From Cephalopachus bancanus (lineage: Eukaryota; Chordata; Mammalia; Primates; Tarsiidae), in NCBI GenBank assembly GCA_027257055.1, contig JAPVLO010000083.1, positions 6,742,001-6,806,000 of the forward strand: 64,000 nt of DNA, read 5' to 3'. The notes under the pieces were generated by a model that was not told where the DNA came from, searched no databases, and was given only the letters and a program-made list of their open reading frames with translations. A program made the translations under genes and the position numbers. Below are positions 49,437-60,295 of this stretch, piece after piece; within the stretch, counting starts at the first letter, position 1; every line of letters starts with the position of its first letter.

Positions 49437-49440
<4 letters not shown>
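48361..49440. other. unassigned AT-rich sequence
   Basis: Nothing recognised. The longest frame is 61 codons. Confidence 0.35.

Positions 49441-49476
<36 letters not shown>
49441..49476. repeat. (CA)18 microsatellite
   Basis: 36 bp of perfect CA repeats. Confidence 0.97.
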
Positions 49477-49480
<4 letters not shown>

Positions 49481-49647
49481 TAGTTGACAAAATTGCAGTA
49501 CAGAATGTCAGTAAAAACTAAACTTGAAATTTAATTTATAATTTTTATTAAAATATTATTGCAGAAATGTTGACATACTTGAGAAAGTTCACAAGCAAAA
49601 AAGAGAAAAACATTGTAGCTCAAAATAATATACATAAATATTATTTC

Positions 49648-50720
49648 TTTTTTTACTTATTTTTTTATTTTAAAGATGTGGGATACAATTCAGGATTAGG
49701 TATGCAGGTGGTAAAGTTGGGGTTTCCCTCTGGTCCCCACTTTGCCTGGTTTGAGATTGGTACCTTTATTGATGTTGTGTTCCCCTCTCTCCCCGGCAGT
49801 GTTGCACTACTGCCAATCCTTTTCTCATAATATTATGACAAATGATCAGGGTCTGCTTATAAGTGAGTACGTGTGGTACTCAGCTTTTTGTTTCTGTGAT
49901 AGATTGCTGAGTATTATAGATTCCAAATGCATCCAAGTTGCTGCAAAGTCCATAATTTTGCTTTTCTTTACAGCTGCATAATATTACATCATAAGTATGT
50001 AAAACATTTTCTTTCTCCAGTCTAGTTTTGATGGGCAGCATGGTTGGTTCTATGTTTTTGCTACCATAAATAATGCTGAGTTAAACATGTGTGTTCAGGT
50101 GTCTTTTCTGTAGAATGATTTGAGTTTCTCTGGGTATATTCCCAGAAGGGGCATTAGTGGGTCTTATGGAAGGTTAACTCTTAGATTTTTTAGGAATCAC
50201 CACACTATTTTCCACAGAGGCTGCACCAACTTACACTCTAACCAACAATGAAGTGATCTACTTTTCTCCATATCCTCATCTGCATCTAATGTTTTCTAAG
50301 TTATTAATGATGACCATCCTGACTGTAGTTTGGTGGTATCTCAGTGTGGTTTTAATTTTCATTTCTTTGATGATTAGTGAGACTCTGCATTTTTAAATGT
50401 ATCTGTTGGTTATATGTATCTGGCTAGGGGGTCCATCTATCTTCTTTAGTTTTTCAAAGAACCAGCCTTTTGTTTCACTTATGTTTTCTATAATTTTTTT
50501 GTCTTCTGTGTTTCGTATTCAGATTTTTGCTTTAGTGATCTGGATTCTTCTGCTAAAGTTAGGATTTTGGTGGCCTTGTCTTTTCACTTGTCTTAGGGGA
50601 TCTGTTAGGCTGTTAACTTGTGGTCTGTGTATTTTCTTGATGTGTTTTCTTAGAGATATAAATTCCCCACTTAGTACTGTTTTCATGGCATCCCAGAGGT
50701 TTGGGAAAGATGTGTTTTCT
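49648..50720 (-). mobile_element. L1-B: older L1 LINE, 3' part (internally deleted)
   Basis: From a T-rich tail near 49650, antisense 3' UTR ('gtgggatacaattcagga') and ORF2 C-terminus ('gggtatattcccagaaggg', 'aatcaccacactattttcca'). At about 50419 the sequence jumps from the ORF2 C-terminal region to the endonuclease-RT linker ('ctagggggtccatctatctt', 'ggattcttctgctaaagtta'). Aligned with L1-A (51.49 to 53.64 kb), about 2.1 kb including the whole RT domain has been lost. L1-A interrupts at 50721, and L1-B resumes near 57178. Confidence 0.85.
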
Positions 50721-50942
50721 TTTTCTTTTTTTTATAATCAATATTTTTTATTATGATATTGTGGGGTACAATTAAGGGTTAGGTATACAAGTACATTTTG
50801 TTCAGGCACCCTTGTTGATAAGAGGTGTTTCCCTTCCCCAGACAGATATTTACTACCGTTAATCCCTTCTCCCTCCCCCTTCATAGTTTCCCACTACTGT
50901 CAGTCAGTTTCTTATACTATGACATTGGATGTTCAAGGTCCA

Positions 50943-53900
50943 CTATATGAGTGAGAACATGTGATACTCAGATCTTTGTTTCTGTGAGAGGTCACTCAGT
51001 ATTATGGACTGTAGTTCCATCCAGGTTGCTGCGAAATTCATGATTTTGTTCTTTTTTATGGCTGCGTAGTATTCCATCGTGTATATGTACCACATTTTTT
51101 AATCCAGTCCTCTTTTGATGGGCAGCATGGTTGCTTCCAGGTTCTTGCTATTGTGAACAACGCTGCAATGAACATATGTATGCAGGTATCTTTTATATAG
51201 AGTGATTTGAGTTCTTCAGGGTATATTCCCAGTAGGGGGATTGCAGGGTCATATGGGAGGTTGATATTTAGAGCTTTTAGGAATCGCCACACTGCTTTCC
51301 ACAGAGGTTACACTAGTTTACACTCCCACCAACAATGTAGAAGTGTACCCTTTTCACCACACCCTCTCCAGTTATTTTTTGAGTTGTTGATAATTGCCAT
51401 TCTGACTGGAGTTAGGAGGTATCTCAATATGGTTTTGATTTGTATCTCCCTGATGATTAGTGAGGTTGAACATTTCTTCATGTGTCTCTTGGCTGCTCAG
51501 ATGTCGTCCTTTGTGAAGTGTCTGTTCATATCTTTTGCCCATTTTATAATGGGGTTGTTTGTTTTTTTCTTTTCAGCATGCTTGAGTTCCTTGTAGATCC
51601 AGGATGCTAAGCCTTTGTCAGACCTGGAGTTGGCAAATACTTTTTCCCAGTCTGTAGGCTGTCTCTGTGCTCTCTTAATGGTTTCTTTGGCTTTGCAGAA
51701 GCTTGTCAGTTTAATAAGGTCCCACTTGTCTATCTTATCTCTTATGGCCTGTGGGTTTCGGGTTTTGTTCAGGAATTGGATGCCAGTTCCGATTTCCATG
51801 AGGGTATGTCCTTCATTTTCTAAGGTTCTTATGATTTGAGGTTTTACATGTAGGTCTCTGATCCATTTGGAGTTAATTTTTGTGTATGGGGATAGATAAG
51901 GGTCCTGTTTCAATTTTCTGCATGTGGTCATCCAGTTTTCCCAGCACCATTTACTGAATAGGTTCTCCTCTCCCCAGTGGTAGGTGGTGGAGGCTTTGTC
52001 AAAGATGAGTTGGTTGAGAAATTGAGGTTTTGCTTCTGGAATCTCAATTCTATTCCATTGATCTATATGCCTGTTCCTATACCAATACCAAACTGTTTTG
52101 ATGATTGTACCTTTATAGTAAATTTGAAGTCTGGTAATGTGATACCTCCTGCTTTGTTTTTTTGTTTTTTGTTTTTTTTTTTGCTGAGGATTGTTCTGGC
52201 TATTCTTGGACGTTTGTTTTTCCATATGAATTCCTGTTTTGTTTTTTCTAGGTCTGAGAAGAATATTGTTGGTAATTTCATGGGTATTGCATTGAATTTA
52301 TAGATTGCCTTAGGTAAGATGGACATCTTCACAATGTTGATTCTTACAATCCATGAGCATGGGATATTTTTCCACTTGTTTGTGTCATCTTTGATTTCTT
52401 TGAGCAGTGTTTTGTAGTTTTTATTGTAAAGGTCTTTCACATCTCTGGTTAGGAAGATACCAAGGTATTTCTTTTTTTTTTTTTTTTGGCTATTGTGAAT
52501 GGAATTGTGCTTTTTATTTGGGTTTCTGTTTGTTTATTATTGGTGTAAAGAAATGCAATTGTCTTTTGCACATTTATTTTGTATCCTGAGACTTTGCTAA
52601 AGGCCTTTATCAGTGTAAGGAGGTTTTTGACAGATTCTCTTGGGTTTTCAAGGTACACAATCATATTGTCTGCAAAGAAAGAGAACTTGACTTCCTCTTT
52701 TCCTATTTGGATACCCCTGATTGCCTTCTCTTCTTTGATTGCTCAAGCCAGGACTTCCAATACTATGTTGAACAGGAAGGGTGACAGTGGGCATCCTTGT
52801 TGTGTTCCAGTTTTCAGGGGAAATGGTTCCAATTTTTGTCTGTTTAGGAGTATGCTGGCTGTGGATTTCTCATAGATGGCTTTTACTATTTTGAGGTATG
52901 CTCCCCATATGCCTAGATGTTCGAGGGTTTTTATCAAGAAGGGGTGCTGGATTTTATCAAAAGCTTTTTCTGCATCTAATGATATAATCATGTGGTTTTT
53001 CTTTTTGACATCTGTTGATGTATTTAATTACATTTATAGTTTTACAAATGCTGAACCAGCCTTACATCCCAGGTATGGAGCCTACTTGGTCATGATGAAT
53101 AATTTTTAGATGTATTGTTGAATCCGGTTTGCTAGGATCTTGTTGAGAATTTTAGCATCTGTGTTCAACAAAGATATTGGCCTGTAGTTCTCTTTCTTTG
53201 TCGGATCTTTACTTAGTTTGGGTATCAATGTGATGTTGGATTCATAAAATGATTTGGGGAGAGTTCCATCTTTTTCAATAGCCTGGAATACCTTCAGTAG
53301 GATTGGTATCAGCTCCTCTTTAAATGTCTTGTAGAATTCTGCTGGAAAGCCATCTGGTCCAGGGCTTTTTTTTTGTAGGTAGTTTTCTTATTATGTAGTC
53401 AATTTCCTTGATTGTTATTGATCTATTTAGCATCTCAATTTCTTCTTGTTCTAACCTAGGTAGGTTGTGTGATGTCAGAAATTCCTCAATTTCCTTAAGG
53501 TTTTCAAGTTTGTTTCCATACAAGTGTACATAGTAGTCCCTAATGATCTTTTGTATTTCTTCAGGGTCAGATGTGACTTCATCTTTTGTGTTTTTTTGTG
53601 CTTATTTGGTTTTTTTCTCTTTTTTTGGTCAGTTTAGCTAGGGGACCATCAATCTTGTTTATCCTTTCAGAGAACCAGCTTTTTGTTTCATTGATTTTTT
53701 TGTATTATCTTTTTGTCTTCTATGTCCTGGATTTGGGCTTTTATTTTGGCGATCTGGATTCTTCTGCTGAAATTAGGGTTTTTGTGGTCTCGCTTTTCCA
53801 GCTTCCTTAGGTGACTTATTAAGCTGTTAATTTGTGATCCTTCCATTTTCTTCATGTGTGTTTCTAGGGATATAAATTCTCCTCTTCCTATAGCTTTTAA

Positions 53901-54759
53901 GGCATCCAAGAGATTTTGGTAAGATGTTTCTGCATCTTCATTTGTTTCCAGGTACCTTTTGATCTCTGTTTTGATTTCATCATTGACCCAGAAGTTGTTT
54001 AGCATCGTGCTGTTTAGTGTCCATTTCTTTATGGGTTTTGGGGGGAACTTGTTGGTGTTCATGTTTATTTTTATTCCACTGTGGTCCGAGACGGTGCATG
54101 GTAGAATGTCAGTCCTTTTAAATTTGCTTATGCTTGATTTATGGCCAATTATGTGGTTGATCTTAGAATACGTTCCATGCAGTGAAGAGTAGAATGTGCA
54201 TTCTGTGGTCTTTGGATGGAGTGTCTGTAGGTATCAATTAAGTCCATTTGGTCCAGAGTCACATTGAGGTTCCGGATCTCCTTGCTGATTTTTTTCCTGA
54301 TGATCTGTGTAGGGTTGTGAGTGGGGTATTAAAGTCCCCAGTTATGATGGTGTTAGAGTCAATATCTTTCTTTAGTTTTCCTAGAAGTTGCTTTATGAAA
54401 GTTGGCGCACCTATGTTGGGTGCATATATGTTTAGGATAGATATTTCTTGTTGATGGAGTGAATCTTTTATCATTATGTAGTGGCCCTCTGTATCTTTTT
54501 AAATTTTTGATAGCTTAAATGGTATTTTGTCTGAAATTAGGATCGCGACTCCTCCTTTCTTTTCTGTTCCATTCGCCTGAAAATTTGTTTCCCATCCTCT
54601 TACTTTGAGTCTGTGTATGTCCTTTCTAGTGAGATGGGTCTCTTGAAGGCAGTATATTGTTGCCTGGTGATATTTTATCCATTTTGCCATTCTATGTCTT
54701 TTCAGTGGTGCGTTTAATCCATTCACATTCAGGCTAATTATTGAAATGTGAGAGTTCAT
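50943..54759 (-). pseudogene. L1-A ORF2 (endonuclease / reverse transcriptase), broken
   Basis: L1 ORF2p nicks target DNA and copies L1 RNA at the nick. Endonuclease blocks seen: SLNVNGLN and QETHLT (54.6-54.75 kb), NIYAPN and GDFNT (54.3-54.45 kb), SDHS (about 54.08 kb). RT blocks: [31 protein letters not shown] (52.74-52.99 kb). The catalytic FADD box reads FADN: the second Asp codon is AAT at 52667-52665. The C-terminal Cys motif ([14 protein letters not shown]) survives near 51.33 kb. The frame switches several times, with separate open pieces of 125, 71, 124, 67, 82, 71, 125, 242 and 78 codons. A TGA after KDDI is at about 51497. The C-terminus ends in HMFSLI at TAG 50945-50943. Confidence 0.93.
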
Positions 54760-54949
54760 CCCTATCATAGAATTCTTATAGAGTTGTTGTTCTTCCACTT
54801 GTTTTTTGTTTTGTTTTTGTTTTGTTTGTTTGTTTTTTTTTTTTTGGTCTTTCTTTTGTTTTGGGGGTTGGTTCATGTATATTTTATATTTTATTCTTTT
54901 TCCTGTACTCTTGTGAAGAACGTTGTTCTTTTTTCCTTTGCTTCTCTGT

Positions 54950-55848
54950 TTAGTACTTTCTTAAGTGTTTCATATAGAGGTGGTTTGGTGGCAGCATAAG
55001 TTCTAGGGATTGGATATCTGGGAAAGATTTTAATTCTCCCTTGCTGATGAAGCTTAGCTTGGCTGCGTAGGTTATTCTTGGTTGAAATTGTTTATCTTTT
55101 AGGACTTTGAAGATAGGGCTCCAAGCTCTCCTAGCCTGCAGGGTTTCTGTAGATAAATCTGCTGCTATTCTAACTGGTCTTCCATGGTTGGTAATCTGGC
55201 CTTTTTCTCTCACTGCTTTTAGGATTTTTCCTTGTATGCCTACTTTGTTTTGGTGACTTATTATGTGTGTAGGAGTTGATCTTCTCATTTGTTGTCTTGT
55301 GGAGGTTCTCTGAATCTCTTGTGTTTGAATTTTTGCATCATTGATTAGATAGGGGAAGTTTTCTTGAATGATCTCATGGAAAGTTTGCTCTAGTGTGGTC
55401 TCTGTCTCTCTTTCTGCCTCAGGAAAGCCAATTACTCTTAGGTTCGGTCTCTTGAAGTAATCACTCATCTCTTGAAGGTTTTGTTCTGTCTTTTTGAGCT
55501 TATGTTCTGTGTTTTTAAGAGTTTGAGTTAGTTCTATATTTTGGTCCTCAAGCTCTGAGGTTCTTTCTTCTGCTTGGGTAATTCTGCTTTCCATGCTTGT
55601 CAGTTTGTTATTTCATTCACAGTATTCTTTATTACTGTTATCTCAAATGTCAGCTCCTTCCCAGTTTCTTCTTGTGTTTCCTCAATTCTTTTTAATCTCT
55701 CCATTAATGTCTTGATATCTAGGTTCATAGTTTGAGACCCTTCATTCTGGGGGCTCTTCATTGTTTGCCTTCCAAAGTCAGTTTTCTCAGTGTCTGCCCT
55801 CCCAGAGGTCTGGGAGAGACCCATACTCTTCTTTTGGTTTTTCTTCAT
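54950..55848 (-). pseudogene. L1-A ORF1 (RNA-binding coiled-coil protein), frameshifted
   Basis: ORF1p trimerises and packages L1 RNA. An N-terminal frame of 82 codons (55848-55600, MKKNQKKS start) is followed by a 214-codon frame (55594-54950) in a different phase. The second frame carries the coiled-coil end (EERTSELEDQNIELTQTLKN), the RRM-like block (RPNLRVIGFPE, LEQTFHEIIQENFP) and the C-terminal domain (RITYAAKLSF, KGELKSFPDIQSL). One indel near 55595-55605 breaks it. Otherwise it would be close to normal length, about 300 residues. Confidence 0.9.
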
Positions 55849-55849
55849 T

Positions 55850-57176
55850 TGTGTAGATTTTTTTCTCTCTCCCCCTTTCCCTCCCCTTCTTTAATTCTGT
55901 TTTTGAGGGAAGTGGGATTGCTTCTCTTTCATCTCTGCAATATCTTGTTCTTCCTTATGAAGGTCTTCTGGCTTAGTTCACTTTTGAGGTTGGAGTGTGG
56001 GCTGCGCACTGTACTTTTTGTAGTTTTGAGGTTTACTTGAGGGAGAAGCTGTGGTTCAGAATGTATATGCTGATTCTAGCATCCACGAACAGGTGTATGA
56101 GCACACTGGAACCTATTTCCCTCTGCCTTCCAATCTGTCCGTGCAGCAGTATGTGGGCTTGGTCCCTAGATTAAAAAGGGGGTATAAAAGAGGCAAATAA
56201 TGGAGGAAGGGGGGGTCAATAGGAAGTTAGAAAGAGAAAAGAGCGAGAGGGAAAACAGACATACATACCAACTATCAGGTGAGAAAGAGACACAAGGCTG
56301 GAGAGAAGTGAAGAAAGACACGTAAGATAGATACTGATAACTACACAGAGAATAAAGCTACACAGAGATAGACCAATAAAATCATGAGACAGTGTAAGTC
56401 AGAAGGCAAACAACAAAGGTGATCAAAACAAACAGTCAAAATGATAAAATCATAAGTCAAAATAAGAGATCAGACTAAAGTCACTTCATCTCTGATCTCC
56501 GGCCTCTCCCCTTTGTTTTTCATTGCAGGCAGCTAGATTTACTCACAGTTTGGGTTTGTCTGCCTGGGAGTTGCTTTGGTGTGATTCAGTGTAGGGGTGG
56601 GGCTTTGTCTCCTGTTTAGCGACGTTACCTTAGGAACCGAGGTGGGGGTTGTTGATAGTGGGCAGGGCAATGGAAATCTCTGCCTGGAGAATGGCAGAGG
56701 CAGATTCTCTTTCATAGATCTGTTTCTCTCTGCTCATCTGTGTCCCCAAGCTTGGGGTCGCGCTCTGAGTGCCTCAGCCAGGGTGGGCCCAGAGCTCCAG
56801 AGCTCCAAAGCTCCAACGGGCAGGCGGTGAGTGGCGATAGTGGCCCTGGGCCCCCCACAGGGTACTTCAGCCAGGAATGGGACCTGTGTCTCTGAGGGGT
56901 GGATGCCCAGAGTCTCCCTGAGTGACCGGCAGCTTGGTGCTGGGTGCTGGGCTTGAGACGATGTAACCAGGGAAGGATCTGAAACCCGAGACTCCCACGC
57001 AGGTGAGAGTCACGTATGGTAGAACAGCCACAGCAGGGGGCCACAATATCCAGCCCTGCGTGGGACTGAATGTCCCTGGGCCTTGGACCAGCATGGCTGG
57101 TGGTGGGCTGGGGGCTAAGGGAAGAAAAGTAAGAGTCTTTTTGGGAACTCACATTCAGAGAATCTCACAAATTCAC
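55850..57176 (-). promoter_or_regulatory. L1-A 5' UTR (internal promoter region)
   Basis: About 1.3 kb of GC-richer sequence directly upstream of ORF1 in L1 orientation, in the place of the L1 internal pol II promoter. It shows no similarity I can recognise to the human L1PA 5' UTR. Part of it resembles the L1-B 5' UTR ('gtgtaggggtggggctttgt' at 56589-56608 against 'agtgttggggtggggttctg' at 59742-59761). The extreme ends also match loosely ('aactcacattcagagaatct' against 'cactcacccatgcagagatt'). Promoter activity is inferred from position only. Confidence 0.7.
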
Positions 57177-57177
57177 C

Positions 57178-57791
57178 TATGTCATCACCATTCTCATTTG
57201 TATTCAGAAATCTGTTAATTTCTGTTTTGATTACTGGGTTGACTCTGGAGTTGCTCAGCATCATGCTGTTTAGTGTCCATGTCTTTTGGGTTTTGGTGGT
57301 GATATTCATTTTTATTCCACTGTGGTCTGAGAAGGCACAGTGCAGTATTTTGATCTTATGAAATTTGTTTATGCTTGATTTATGGCCAAAGATGTGGTTC
57401 ACCTTGGAGTACATTTTATGTGGTGATGAATAGAATATATTCCATGGTTGTTGGGTAGGGTGTTCTTTAGCTATCTATGAGGTCTATTTGGTCAAGTGTC
57501 AAGTTGAGGTTCCAAATCTCCTTGTTGATTTTTTGCCTTGATGATCTATATAGTGTTGTTAGTGGGGTATAGATCCCCATCGGTGATAGTGTTAGAGTCA
57601 ATATCTTTTTTTAGTGTTTTAGTAGCTGCTTCATTAAGGCTGATGCTCTTGTGTTGGGTGTATATATGTTTAGGATGTATATTTCTTGTTGAAAGATTGA
57701 ATATTTTATCATAATGTAGTGTTCTTCCACTTCTTTTTTTAATTTTTGATAGCTTAAAGTTGTTTTGTCTGATATTAAGATCATGACTCCT
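57178..57791 (-). mobile_element. L1-B, ORF2 endonuclease part
   Basis: Resumes L1-B beyond L1-A: 'ttaatttctgttttgattac', 'tcatgctgtttagtgtccat', 'ttattccactgtggtctgag' (the antisense SDH block) and 'gtgttagagtcaatatct' (near GDFNT). Interrupted by the Alu at 57793. Confidence 0.88.
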
Positions 57792-57792
57792 A

Positions 57793-58087
57793 GCCGGGCT
57801 CAGTGGCTCAGCCTGTAATCCCGCGCCTTTGGGAGGCTGAGGTAAGTGGATTGCCTGAGCCCGCGGGTTCGAGACCCGCCTGGGCAGCGAGACCTCATCT
57901 CTACAATAAATCAAAAAATCAGCCGGGCGTGGTAGCGCATGCCTGTAATTCCAGCTACTTGGAAGGCTGAGGCGGAAAGATCGCCGGAGCCCAGCAGGTC
58001 GAGGTTGCGGTGGCCGGAAGCGGCCACTGCACTCCAGTCTGGGCGACAGAGTGAGACTCCAACTCCAAAAAAAAAAAAAAAAAAAAA
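57793..58087 (+). mobile_element. Alu SINE inside L1-B, young-looking
   Basis: Plus-strand Alu near the strepsirrhine consensus with perfect B box 'ggttcgagacc' (57866-57876), an A tail over 20 nt, and perfect 15-bp duplications 'aagatcatgactcct' at 57777-57791 and 58088-58102. The L1-B sequence reads straight through when the Alu is removed. Among the youngest insertions here. Confidence 0.97.
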
Positions 58088-60295
58088 AAGATCATGACTC
58101 CTGCCTTCCTTGTGACCATTCACCTGAAAATTTGTTGTCCATCATCTAAGTCTGTGAACATCCTTTGTTGTGAGATGTGTTTCCTGAAGACAGTTTAAAT
58201 TGTAGAATTGTTTCTTTTTATCCAGTTTGCAATTCTCTGTCTTTTCAGTGGTGCATTAAGTCCATTCACGTTCAGGCTGGTTATTGAGATGGAGAGTTTT
58301 CCCTGTCAAGAGGCTTTTATAGAGTTATTTGTTGTTATTGTTGCTGTTTGTTGGTTGTTTTTTCTTTTATTTTGGGGGTTAGTATATGTGTATGTTTTGA
58401 ATTTTGCTGACATGATGCATGCTGTATTGATTCTGTTTGCCTGGATACTTGGGAAGAATATGATTAATCTTTTATTTCTTTCTTCAATGGCTAATACCTC
58501 CTTAAGTGTCTCTTATAAAGAGCATGAACTCCTAGGGATTGAATGTCTGGGAAGGATTTTAATTCTCCATCACTGATGAAGCTTAGCTTAGCCAGGTAGG
58601 AAATTCTTGGTTGGAACTCTTTATCCTAGAGAACTTTGAAGATTGAACTCCCTTCTCTTCTAGTCTGTGGTATTTCTGTAGATAAGTCTATTGCTATTCT
58701 AATTGGTCTTCCCTGGTAGGTAGTCTGACCTTCCTCTCTTGTTGCCTTTAGGATTTTTTTATTTTATACCTACATTGTTATACAATAGATGAATTACTAT
58801 GTATCTAGGAGTTGGTCTTCTCATTTGATGCTTTGTGGGGGTTCTCTGAATCTCTTGTGTTTGAATGATCATGCCTCTGATGAGATAGGAAAGTGTTCTT
58901 GGATAATTTCATGGAATGTTTGTTCCAGGATGTTCTCTTTCTCCCTATCTGCCTCAAGAATGCTGATCAGGTATAAGTTTGTCCTCTTGATATGATCCCA
59001 CATATTTTGGAACTTTGTTCTGTCTTTTAAAGATTATTTTCTATGTTTTTAACAGTTTGGGTTAGTTCCATATTTTGGTCCTCTGAGAGTCTTTCTTCTG
59101 CTTGGTTAATTCTGCTTTCCATGCTTCTTAGTTTGTTACTCATTTCATTTACTGTATTCTTTATTGTGTCACCTCAGTTATCAACTTCTTCATTCTTTCC
59201 TAATTTCTATTCATTACCTCCATTAATATCTTCATATATGGGTTTGCGGTTTGAGACCATTCACTCTGGGGGCTCTTCATTGTTTGAATTCTGAAGTCTG
59301 TATTCTCAGATATTGTCTTTCCAGGAGTCTGGCAGGTGCGTGTATTCTTCCTTTGATTCTTCTCCATTTGTGATATCCCTTCCCCCTTTCCCCCTCTTTA
59401 ATTCCATTGCCCAGTGATAGGGGGTTATCTTTTACTTCTGTTTGTTCAATCCCCTATTATTTCTTATATAGATCCTTTGGATTTGCTCAATTTTGAAACT
59501 GGACTGGGGTTGGGGTACTGTGCTGTCTTTTTACAGTTTTGCAATTTGTTTAAAGTATAATGGGGGTAATTATGGTTCAGAAGCTATCTGAAGATCACGG
59601 TACCACTGACTAGTATGTGGGCCCCCTGAAACCCACTTCCCTTTATTTTACAATCTGGCCATTCTGTTGGAGCATATATTTGCCCCCTCAACTTGGTAAC
59701 TGCTAGGTCTCCCACTCTGACTACATGTGTTTAAGCTTGATCCAGTGTTGGGGTGGGGTTCTGTCTCTTTGGTATGGTGCACCTGGAGTATGCTCCCTGG
59801 GAAGTTATGGTGATCCAAGAAGGTTGCTAGATCATGTCTCAGTCTCTGGATGCAGGGTACCCAGAATTGGAGGAGCTAGAGAAGGTCCTTGCCAGACTCT
59901 GGGACAGAAAAAGTGGTGCCAAAATGACATCCACCAGTGTCTTATCCTTCCTTGGGGCTCAGCCTTAGATCTCCTCCCTGCTTCTTCTCCAGGGTCCCCT
60001 CTGTCGGTACCTAGCTATTGCCACAGGTGGTGGTGTGAACCTAGTGCCAAGTGTCGAAAGGTAGTTGATCTCTGCTGCCTTTTCCTGAGACGTGCCCTGA
60101 GAATGGTGAATCCTTCTGTGCATGGCAGGTGCCAAATTTTGAGCACTGGCAAATTGCAGCTGCTTCTGCAGGGGGTCCTTGGGCACTTGATCCCATGTCT
60201 CCCCTCAGTTGACATTTACTTACCCATTTGCACTTACAAACAGAGACAGACTATTCCTTATGCACACTCACCCATGCAGAGATTCTCACTTTTCA
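58088..60295 (-). mobile_element. L1-B, ORF2 start, ORF1 and 5' UTR
   Basis: Endonuclease N-terminus ('tgcaattctctgtcttttca'), inter-ORF zone (58.32-58.45 kb), then ORF1 antisense (58.48-59.37 kb: 'cttagctagccaggtagg'-like, 'gttctctgaatctcttgtgt', 'gaccattcactctgggggct') and a 5' UTR to about 60.29 kb. It is more diverged than L1-A and carries many indels. The 5' UTR (about 59.39-60.295 kb) holds an antisense 274-codon frame discussed in the findings. Confidence 0.82.

Larger units (their letters stand above)
50721..57176 (-). mobile_element. L1-A: nearly full-length L1 LINE, inserted in L1-B
   Basis: A complete L1 plan on the minus strand: 5' UTR (about 57176-55850), ORF1 (about 55848-54950), ORF2 (about 54759-50943), a 3' UTR of roughly 210 bp and a T-run tail (50721-50733). 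Total about 6.45 kb. Both ORFs are broken by frameshifts and stops, so it cannot retrotranspose itself. Its 3' UTR matches the short copy at 35.3 kb and loosely L1-B, marking a lineage active after the L1M elements elsewhere. Flanking duplication is unclear: left 'gatgtgttttc', right 'tatgtcatcacc'. It split the older L1-B. Confidence 0.93.

Noticed and set aside
51497..52225. 242-codon minus-strand frame as a host gene
   Set aside because: Its sequence is clearly the C-terminal half of L1 ORF2, flanked by the other ORF2 pieces in order.
56597..57152. GC-rich 5' region of L1-A as a host CpG-island promoter
   Set aside because: It lies within the L1-A 5' UTR with ORF1 directly downstream, and CpGs are few. 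An L1 internal promoter is the simpler reading.
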